Assembly: GCA_905147135.1 (NCBI GenBank)
Contig: LR990042.1
Location: 8,113,545 to 8,177,544 of the forward strand
DNA from: Blastobasis lacticolella
Lineage: Eukaryota; Arthropoda; Insecta; Lepidoptera; Blastobasidae
Length of the DNA: 64,000 bases
Reading direction: 5' to 3'
The notes beneath the pieces were generated by a model. The model ran no database searches, was not told the origin of the DNA, and saw only the letters and a list, made by a program, of their open reading frames with translations. This document shows positions 56,581-64,000 of the stretch, piece after piece. Every line of letters starts with the position of its first letter. Within the stretch, counting starts at the first letter, position 1. A program made the position numbers and the translations under genes.

Positions 56581-58203
56581 CTATGTACAATATTTGAGTA
56601 TTAAAATTCTATACAACAAATACTAAACCCGACCCTGTTTACATATAATTATTATCATATTTTTTAAGACCCCGAAATATAACTCATACATCATACACTA
56701 GTCTTTTAAATAGTTTGATTTAAATTTGATTAGGTAATTATAAAGGAGACAGTCTAAAATTTTCCTGACCACCAGCCGGCATAATGAGAGTTGTAATGGA
56801 TAAAGCTTATAAAACGTAATGTCTTCTCGTAATTATTTAAATTCTTTAGCTAGCCAATTTATTTATATTAATGTTTAAAATATTACTAACTTGCTATGAA
56901 ACGAATGCATTCTTGGCATGTAATTATGAACACACCTGAAAAAAGCTATGGATGCACAAACTTATCTGACCCGGTGGCCAAAACTGGAACCAAGTGTCGC
57001 CATTTTGAAATGTCATGTCAATGCCATTAACAGCGACGCTGTCACTGGGTCAGATTAAGTTTGTGGCACTGCATAGACAGACAGGTAAAAAAGTCCTAAG
57101 TTTGGACATTGACAATGACAGGCATGTCATTGTCTTTGTCATACACTGCCACTAATGACGAATGAAACTCCATACTCCGTTAGGAAGACCTGCCCTGTGG
57201 TTGTAATTTCTATGGCGATGATAGGCTGTGAGCGAGTCAATTAGCCATAATAATATGTATTATGATGCTGGGGAATTGTAATTATTATTTTAGTTTCTTT
57301 TTGGCCACATCCGTCGGCCATTTTATGTATCAAAAGGTGTGTGTCACGCATTGTACGCATTTTTGCCGTTGAGCCCCTTAAAAGAAGTTTTCTTACAGAG
57401 CCATAAACTTGTCAGACCATGTGATAGCGTCGCTGTTGTTGGCATTGGCATGACATTTCAAAATGACGAGACTTAATTCTAGATAAGATTTTTATTACGT
57501 AGTAAAAACCAAGGTTAACCAATGCTAGTAATGCAGGGGAGCTGGATGGGTGACCATTTCGTATTTGAGGGTAGTCAAACGTTAGCACCGCAACGAGTTG
57601 GAAACTCGTTATGTGTGCCCCCTAATACCGTTGGCGAAGCGAGGTCGACCGAGGTGTTGTACATACCATGATTCTAAGGAAATCTAGTTCTTGTGCTAGT
57701 TGATTTTGGGCACATCCGTCAGCTATTTTATGTAACATCAAAAGCTATGTCACGTGGCACGCCGCATTACCAGTGTTTTCTCAAAGCGAGAGCATTACAC
57801 GCATTATTGAACATAATGCCCTCTCCTCTTGAAAGAAGTTTTTTCTTTCCTCATTGATTTCTTTTCGCTATGACGAAAAAGACTTCTTACTCCGGGCGTA
57901 AAAGGAGTTTCTTCTTTCATCGTTTACTCTACGGCTTGTTCCAGTGTTGCATGAGTTTCGCGTGAGTGTTGCAGTTTTGCTAAAAATATTAAGTTTTCAA
58001 AAAATAATTGTGAAGAATTGGCTAGACTTAGATTTCTTTTTTCAACTGATTCGAGTTCTGTATTTTACATACTTCCGTTTTTCATTCGCTTTGTACCGGC
58101 TGGATCTTAGTGAACACCTTGTATGAACCGATAGACCCTATCCTTTACACCGATGTTTCAAAATAAACGTCTGGTCGTTAGGAGCGGTAGCAACGTGGTG
58201 AAC
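56581..58203. repeat. 1.84-kb tandem repeat, copy 2
   Basis: Collinear with copy 1 with few mismatches. Ends at GCAACGTGGTGAACGT, matching 56560-56575 of copy 1. Confidence 0.9.
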
Positions 58204-58340
58204 GTTCAAAACATTGCGCACGTCATTTTCCTGCTACTTATCCCTATTGATGAAAAAACGGGATAGCAAGATTCATAATCATTGTAGAGTAAGCGAACAG
58301 GGAATATTTGTGATTTGTGTCTAGTTTGTTATGTCTGTGA

Positions 58341-58473
58341 GTACAACGTACCCAGTGTTTACATCCTTTTTGCTGAGTACCTATTTCAAGCGATCTTCAA
58401 TTACCAAAATTGTTGGGGCGCCATCTAGCGAGTGATTAAGAATGCTTTAGTTACCTATTGGAAACTGCTCATT
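58341..58473. mobile_element. right half of the interrupted MITE
   Basis: TACAACGTACCCAGTGTTTA to TTACCTATTGGAAACTGCTC matches the right part of 49533-49949. Confidence 0.75.
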
Positions 58474-58599
58474 ATGTTATTATTATCAGAATAATTCAAG
58501 CGATTATTATTGATGAAGGAAACATAAAAAAATCGTACCTAAAATTCACTAACCGACGACTTTTAGTTTTTTTTATATATTCTTACAAATAACATTTCT

Positions 58600-58908
58600 G
58601 TCACATCCTCTATGGTGACTTTTGAAATGTACATCAATGAGAGAAAAGCTACAAAAAATTGTACTTTAGACAAGACAATTACAATATTTGCCTTATATTA
58701 CTTAATTCGCCGTGCGTTTAGGTTAATATACAGTTCGCGGATTATAAACCGTTACACTGCCTTATACTTAAATTTATCAGCCATATTATATCCCACACTA
58801 AAGCAGCTACAATGTTTTCATTACGTAGGTACTCGATCAAGTCGACGCTGCATATCCACCGTAGTATAAATTAAAATTAAAGCAAAGTATATCTAATTTT
58901 GGTATGTG
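58600..58908 (-). repeat. CP9 3' flank, inverted duplicate of the CP7 3' flank
   Basis: Read on the minus strand, CTTTGCTTTAATTTT, GACTTGATCGAGTACC, TTTATAATCCGCGAA and CCTAAACG follow the CP9 poly(A) site in the same order as downstream of CP7 (44045-44235). The duplication that made CP7/CP9 therefore included flanking DNA. Confidence 0.8.
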
Positions 58909-58929
58909 TTTATTGCTAAATAAATAAAA
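58909..58929 (-). promoter_or_regulatory. CP9 poly(A) signal and AU-rich motif
   Basis: On the minus strand TTATTTATTTAG then AATAAA (58909-58914), as in CP7. Confidence 0.75.
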
Positions 58930-58968
58930 TCAATCAACAATCATTTTGATCTCAGTCGAGACAAAGTC

Positions 58969-59794
58969 TTAGTGGTAGTAGGAGAGGGCAGGCGCGGCCT
59001 TGACCACGACGGGGGCAGCTTTGTAGACCACGGGGGCAGCCTTGTAGACTACGGGGGCGGCCTTGTAGACTACAGGGGCAGCGGTGGGGGCGGTGTTGTG
59101 CACGACCGCGTTGAAACCGTTGTGGTCGTCAGCAGTGTACTCCACGGTCCTGATGGAGCCGTCGGCCTCGTGGAAAGAGTAGGATCCCTTCACGGCGTCG
59201 CCGTCGCGCACCTCCTGCTGGGACTTCTGGTCGCCGGTGTGTACGTCGGCTACGGAGTAGGTGTACTCGTACTTGGGGTACGCCTGTACATTCGGAGAAA
59301 CAATAAATTAATTATTTATAATAGAAGGCTAAAACAGTTGGATAAAATTAAAAGAATAGCACTTACGATTTCCTCCTGGTGAGCAACGACTTTAGCGATA
59401 GGAGCAGCGTGGTAGGCGACGGGAGCGGGGGCAGCGTGATAGGTGACAGGGGCGGGGGCAGCGTGGTAGGTAAACTGGGCGGGGGCGGCTTGGTAGGCAA
59501 CGGGGGCGGGGGCGGCGTGGTAGGCGACGGGGGTGGCGATGGCCAGCTTGGCCACCTGGGCGGGCTGGTCGTGGCGCACGATGCTCTGGGAGGACACCGC
59601 AGCGGCGGAGGAGTAGTGCGGCTCCGGCAGCAGACCAGCGGCTGCTACGGCCAACACCGCACTCACGGCTACAATCTGGAAACAAATTAATTTATTAGTA
59701 ATATCCAGATAGTAAAACATTTTTCTCTTCTAATTCATAGAAAAGAACAATGTAATATTTTATTAATCTATTTAACTCTTACTTTGGAGAACAT
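58969..59794 (-). CDS. CP9, RR-2 cuticular protein
   Basis: Three phase-0 exons on the minus strand: 59783-59794 (MFSK), 59367-59675 and 58969-59283, 211 residues. Signal peptide [18 protein letters not shown]. Exon 2 has [35 protein letters not shown], a longer AAP region including [11 protein letters not shown], and ends [13 protein letters not shown]. Exon 3 has the full RR-2 domain with one substitution, ADVHTGD for ADGHTGD, and a tail with three VVYKAAP units before [13 protein letters not shown], against one in CP7. It is the only gene on the minus strand in the 35-63 kb group and faces away from CP10, so the two are divergently transcribed, with about 1.5 kb between their TATA boxes. 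Role as for CP7. Confidence 0.97.
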
Positions 59795-59854
59795 TTTGAT
59801 TGTGTTTGTGTAGTGATCGTTTAAAGAATGATGTTTGTTGTAGATGTAGTTTAG

Positions 59855-59940
59855 TTTATATACTCGAGATAAAGCCGTAGGCTGCAGTCCGAATTGAAGC
59901 TGTCAAACAAGCTTAGCCCATAGGCTCTGGTCATGACCTT
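59855..59940 (-). promoter_or_regulatory. promoter of CP9 with AAGGTCA site
   Basis: On the minus strand AAGGTCA (59934-59940), GCAGCCTACGGC, then CGAG and TATATAAA (59855-59862). The spacing from AAGGTCA to TATA is 71 bases. Confidence 0.65.
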
Positions 59941-60299
59941 AGCGTGCACGTGTATATGTTTCTGAATAATTTAATTGTGATTCTTGCTTTTACTCTTATT
60001 GTTACCATAACTTTTCTCATAAAAATTTGAGTACTATTATTAAAAAAATAAAATTACTAAATATGACACACAAACACGGTTTTGAATATCCTTGCGAGCG
60101 CTGACAGAGCATTAATTATATTAAAGCGACATCTTTAATACTTACTCCTATTAGATAAAACATATTTGTATCATTGTTGCAGCTGTTATTTCACCTTCAA
60201 TTATATATTATATAAAAATTACTGACGCTTAGCATTGACAATGGCAAGCAAAAGTGTGTACAGAAGACTGCACATCAACCTACCCTATTTAGACTTAGG

Positions 60300-60680
60300 A
60301 CTGTCTCCAATTTACAGTAGTGCTAGCTCATTCCTAGCGCATAAGAGAAGTAGGGCATAGCGGGGTATCCCGTTCGAAGTTAAGCTGCCCGACTGGGGAA
60401 CTACCTCCACCTTACAGAATACCGCAGTTAAGCAATACTCTTTTAAAAAGTATTGCTTTTCTGTCTGTAAGTAAGGTCTCCAGTGCTCCATGGAGTTGGG
60501 ATTTGGGGAACCGTGGCTTTGGCAGTGGAGGGGCATTTGCCTTTTTGCTGCCAGAGCAACGTGTTATAGAGGTGGACAAAGCATTGGCGATACTCTTGGC
60601 GTTGCTAATGTCTATAGGCAGTGGTGACCACTTTCCATCAAGTGGCCCGCTTACCTATTTGACTACCTTATAACATAAAA
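60300..60680 (+). repeat. dispersed repeat (CCAGTGCTCCATGG family), long copy
   Basis: ACCGCAGTTAAGCAATACTC, AAGGTCTCCAGTGCTCCATGG, GGCTTTGGCAGTGGAGGGGC and GGTGACCACTTTCCATCAAG in order. The most complete copy in the window. The 20 bases around 60430-60460 form a short hairpin (AAGCAATACT...AGTATTGCTT). Confidence 0.65.
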
Positions 60681-61124
60681 ATAAAATCCTAGTGATAAAT
60701 AGTACATAGGTATTCCATTAACAAAACTTCAAGAAAGCCTAAGTTATAAGGCAAATAATTTATTCAAGTTGGGTTTTACATGCTTACCATCAGGCAGGCT
60801 ATAAGCGTGTTGTCAGTGTAAGCGAATGCCAATACAAAAAGTGCTTTCCGCTACGGTATCGTCAAGCCAGCAAGGGTTTGTTAAGCCAGTTGACGTTATG
60901 TGGTCAGTGCGGGCCGCGAAGCAAACGCCGCGTATGGGTGATGGGCCAGTTGCCGATGCCTTTAAAAAAGCAATAATTCAATAATATTTTTAACAGCTTT
61001 TATTAGGTTTACCTATATGGTGGTAATAAGTAAACAAAACGTTATAAATAATATAATTATGGCTAGTTGTAAATAAATATTTTGCAATAAAATGAATCAA
61101 TAATCTAAATAGAATAAAATGAAT

Positions 61125-61215
61125 TAAATAGGCTGTTCTTAGGCAGACATGCTTCATTTTCGGCCGGATCGTTAAACAACCAAGTGAGATAGCCGTCAAA
61201 TGTCTTGCTAGTTCG
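61125..61215 (+). mobile_element. jockey/CR1-like LINE 3' fragment
   Basis: AATAGGCTGTTCTTAGGCAGACATGCTTC and GATAGCCGTCAAATGTCTTGCTAG match 39240-39335. It ends just 14 bases before the CP10 AAGGTCA site. Confidence 0.6.
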
Positions 61216-61228
61216 AATGACTCAATAC

Positions 61229-61319
61229 AAGGTCATGAACTAAGCTCGCAAATCAAGTTGTTAGACGATTACAAAAAGCGATATGCAGCCTATGACGCGG
61301 TCTCGAGTAGGTATATAAA
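61229..61319 (+). promoter_or_regulatory. promoter of CP10 with AAGGTCA site
   Basis: AAGGTCATG at 61229-61237, GCAGCCTATGACGCGGTCTC, then TATATAAA 61312-61319 in the context GTATATAAACTAGAC. Spacing from AAGGTCA to TATA is 76 bases. Confidence 0.65.
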
Positions 61320-61379
61320 CTAGACGCTGAATACTATAGTTATCATTGCTTCGACTGTCATTGTACAAGCATAATCAAA

Positions 61380-62596
61380 ATGTTCTCGAAAGTAAGGACA
61401 ATTTGATTTATTACTTACCTCTTGTCAAGATTCCAGGGCCTCCAAAAATTTGTCACTAAAATTAAGGATTTATGTTGTTTGAGCAATTGCAAGATCATAA
61501 GTGAGCAATCACAATTAGATGTGCCAAATATCGTCCCAGAGATGACAAGTTTCGCTTTTTTTATATGTGGTCAATTCACCTTGTACACGCTTTAGGTAGT
61601 CTCATTGGATTGGTTTCAAGCTAGCAACAACTCATACGTTCTTAATTACATATTTAATCGAAATTCTTAAAGTATGTCTGGAGTACCTATGCCTGGTTCC
61701 CTTGGGGTAGGCAAAATATTTCTTCGGTCACTTCCACATTCATAATCAATTAAAATTTGATTTGTAATCAATTTGAATTTAACTAACAAAGCTGACATGT
61801 AAATTTTCAATTTATGCAATAAATGAACAATGAACATACATGAATGTCGGTTTAAGATACCTACTCTGTATGTATAAATGTTTGGAGTATCAGGGACTCT
61901 GCCTGCTCATATGGAATTCAACTGTGAGTATGCATATAATCCAAACGATAAATTATGTTGTAGATCGTAGCCGTGAGCGCGGTGCTAGCCGTAGCAGCCG
62001 CTGGTCTACTGCCAGAACCGCACTACTCCTCCGCCGCGGCGGTGTCCTCCCAGAGTATCGTGCGCCACGACCAGCCCGCCCAGGTAGCCAAGCTGGCCGT
62101 CGCCGCGCCAGTCGCCTACCACGCGGCTCCCGCCCCAGTTACCTACTACGCTGCCCCCGCTCCCGTCGCCTACCACGCTGCTCCTATCGCTAAAGTGGTC
62201 GCTCAGCAGGAGGAAATCGTTAGTGCTATTCTTTTTTATTATCCAACTGTTTTAACCTGCCCGTGACTATTATTAACATAATTCTTCCGGTACCTACAGG
62301 CGTACCCCAAGTACGAGTACACCTACTCCGTGGCCGATGGACACACCGGCGACCAGAAGTCCCAGCAGGAGGTGCGCGATGGTGACGCCGTGAAGGGCTC
62401 GTACTCCTTCCACGAGGCCGACGGCTCCATCAGGACTGTGGAGTATACCGCTGACGACCACAATGGCTTCAACGCGGTCGTGCACAACACCGCCCCCACC
62501 GCCGCCCCCGTGGTCTACAAGGCCGCCCCCGTGGTCTACAAGACTGCTCCAGTCGTGGTCAAAGCGGCACCCGCCTTCTCCTACTACCACCACTAA
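61380..62596 (+). CDS. CP10, RR-2 cuticular protein
   Basis: Three phase-0 exons: 61380-61391 (MFSK), 61964-62218 and 62300-62596, 187 residues. The acceptor of exon 2 is TTGTAG and the donor after it GTTAGT, slightly weaker than in the paralogues. Signal peptide [18 protein letters not shown]. Exon 2: [19 protein letters not shown], then [10 protein letters not shown] and TYYAAP units, ending [13 protein letters not shown]. Exon 3: full RR-2 domain identical in the conserved core to CP7, tail [20 protein letters not shown] and PAFSYYHH (Phe replaces Leu). Intron 1 is long (572 bases) compared with 98-264 bases in CP5, CP6, CP7 and CP8. Secreted chitin-binding cuticle protein. It is the most diverged of the CP7-CP10 set in its 3' UTR. 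Confidence 0.96.
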
Positions 62597-62627
62597 GACT
62601 TGAATTCTACGAATATCAAAATTGATC

Positions 62628-62646
62628 TTATTTATTTAGCAATATA
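62628..62646 (+). promoter_or_regulatory. CP10 AU-rich motif and variant poly(A) signal
   Basis: TTATTTATTTAGC at 62628-62640 followed by AATATA (62641-62646), a weaker variant of AATAAA. Confidence 0.6.
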
Positions 62647-62694
62647 CAAAATACCAAATCTATTTTATTAGTTTATGTTTCAACTTGTATAACA

Positions 62695-62800
62695 CCTATT
62701 ATTACCGCCCACAACAGTGCACTGCAGGAGTCAGGGCCTCTCCCACGAAAGAGGAGGTTTTTACCATAATCTCCACGCTTGGCAGGCGGGTTGGAGATCA
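62695..62800 (-). mobile_element. short retroelement fragment
   Basis: Minus-strand fragment of the family at 11203-11500: CAGGGCCTCTCCCACGAAAG, ACCATAATCTCCACGCTTGG and CAGGCGGGTT match that copy. Confidence 0.7.
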
Positions 62801-64000
62801 CTACGAAAACTCAGCTGCCTATTTTTAGGCTAAGCCTAGAGATCTTTTGTATGGAGTTAGTGCTTTTAGTAATAAAGACATTTACCTCATCAATAATAAA
62901 AACAGCAGCGACGATATTATTGCTGCTCCTGTCTATCATCAATAGGACACGAAAAAACATAATGTAATAAAATGGATGAGAGGACTCTTCCACGTTAATC
63001 ATGATGATCATGATAAATCTTTGACAATCCGCTAAGGTGGTTTTGCCGTAAATCTGCACGTTTCAGCAACTGGTATCTGCCTCTAACGCCCGATTACTTG
63101 AATGTCATTAGAAATGCTATCTCTTTTGAATGTCAAAGATTTGAAAGTGACAGCATGATCTTTAAGGAGCCCTTATAGTTAAGAAGCATTCCAGTATTCG
63201 GGCGGGGGGCCATTAGTCGCCTTTTATGATACATGGTTCTATTTACATGAACTAAAACTATATAAAGAATGGATATTACTCCCATTATTTTAGATAGTCA
63301 TCTGCTATAAAACGATAGTCTACATAACTTAGCAATTATAGGCGATATGGGTTTGAGAGGATGTGATCAGACTATTGCCGTCCACCGTAGGCCTCCCCCA
63401 AAGAACGCTATTCTTCCTGGTATTTAAATCGACGCAAACTGTTATCCTCTGATATTTATTTCATATAAAACTCAAAGAACTTACAGAGCTATTAGATAAC
63501 ACTGCATATGATCTGAATCCGAGTAAATTGTGTCGGTTGTATAATTGGACCACGATAAGTTCGTATTGACTGACAGTTGTAAAAATTATAAAGTGTGGAT
63601 ATGGCAATAATCTGGGGATAATCTATCCTTGTCAGTGCTTGTCAGTCCTTCTTGTAAACATTCAGTTATTTGGTCACCATTATCTTGAACTAGTACTTTT
63701 AGTTTGGCAAAATGATTAATCATGCTGAAAATTACCTCCCGCACTTCCTTTTTCATTGTTTTGCCAAAAATTAAATAATAGTTTTCATAACTGACGAAAA
63801 TAATACATACTGTACGAATAATATTTCGTACAGAAATCAAATTGTTTGTTATGACTATTATGAATAAAGTGGCGCTTGCCTGTTTGCCCACCGTAGTTCT
63901 ATGACGTTTAAAAACTTGCCATACAGATATTTTTTTATTTAATAAGTGATTCGGACATAGCGTGGTCTTATTATAGTAACAAATTTCTATGACAGCTTTC
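62801..64000. other. distal spacer
   Basis: Past CP10 no gene is visible apart from the repeat at 63545-63955. A small palindrome ATCATGATGATCATGAT at 62998-63014 and a TACGAAATATTATTCGTAC-like inverted pair at 63814-63832 are noted. Confidence 0.5.
63545..63955 (-). mobile_element. repeat with transposase-like frame, copy 2
   Basis: Collinear with 37690-38060 but longer in the middle. The minus-strand frame, 101 codons open, contains KKEVREVIFSMINHF and DNGDQITECLQEGL. The retained similarity of this frame between copies suggests a former coding sequence. Class uncertain. Confidence 0.5.

Larger units (their letters stand above)
53888..58340. mobile_element. 4.45-kb insertion splitting a MITE
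   Basis: This block lies between the two halves of one MITE copy. AGTACAA occurs at both borders (53879-53885 and 58340-58346) and may be the target duplication, although the intact MITE has similar words at both places. It contains a 1.84-kb tandem duplication and four palindromic elements, but no long ORF. It may be a non-autonomous transposon that amplified internally. Confidence 0.6.
59941..61228. other. CP9-CP10 divergent intergenic region
   Basis: Apart from the two repeats listed, no gene is visible. It separates two divergently transcribed genes that carry the same promoter module. Confidence 0.6.

Noticed and set aside
1..64000. CRISPR arrays, bacterial operons, riboswitches or integrated prokaryotic genes
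   Set aside because: Nothing of the kind is seen; all coding evidence is spliced and insect-like.

Overview
The window is nuclear DNA of an insect, almost certainly a moth or butterfly. It holds a cluster of ten secreted cuticular-protein genes of the CPR family (Rebers-Riddiford type 2, RR-2), plus one secreted protein gene I do not recognise. Four things point to Lepidoptera: the RR-2 proteins with Ala-Ala-Pro repeats; first coding exons of only four codons (M-x-x-K) that split the signal peptide; spliced genes with TATA boxes; and the repeat families in between (tRNA-headed SINEs, RTE-like LINE ends with GAT tails, jockey/CR1-like LINE ends, hAT-like and other MITEs).

I label the genes CP1 to CP10 and S1. 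CP1 (+, 3' end only, 1-536) and CP2 (+, 5289-9592) carry the DPHTHD variant of the chitin-binding domain. CP2 has a very large Ser/Gly/Tyr-rich domain in front of it. CP3 (-, 13151-14468) and CP4 (-, 17520-18930) are near-identical paralogues inside a tandem segmental duplication of about 4.65 kb (10732-19913). From 19.9 to 28.4 kb there are only mobile-element remnants. S1 (+, 28470-30214) is a four-exon gene for a secreted Pro/Tyr/Lys-rich protein. CP5 (+), CP6 (+), CP7 (+), CP8 (+), CP9 (-) and CP10 (+) lie between 35.4 and 62.6 kb, separated by repeat-rich spacers of 1 to 8 kb. CP6 keeps the gene architecture but has lost most of the chitin-binding consensus.

The gene family has a readable history. 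CP5 is a mosaic: its promoter, exon 1, intron 1 end and exon 2 are CP3/CP4-like, while its exon 3 and 3' UTR are CP7-CP10-like. Intron 1 of CP3 and CP4 holds a fossil of a CP7-type exon 2, complete with its old splice acceptor. CP7 and CP9 share homologous 3' flanks in opposite orientation. CP7, CP8, CP9 and CP10 share an AAGGTCA site 58-71 bp upstream of a conserved TATA context. Six of the paralogues have a TATTTATTTAG motif just before the poly(A) signal, and a seventh (CP8) has a degenerate version.

Functionally, the intact proteins should be exported by epidermal cells. They would bind chitin through the RR-2 domain and form hydrophobic or cross-linkable matrix through their Ala/Pro/Val or Ser/Gly/Tyr tails. 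Exon structures were derived by hand from in-frame GT/AG junctions. No similarity search was possible, so species, orthology and repeat-family names are inference.
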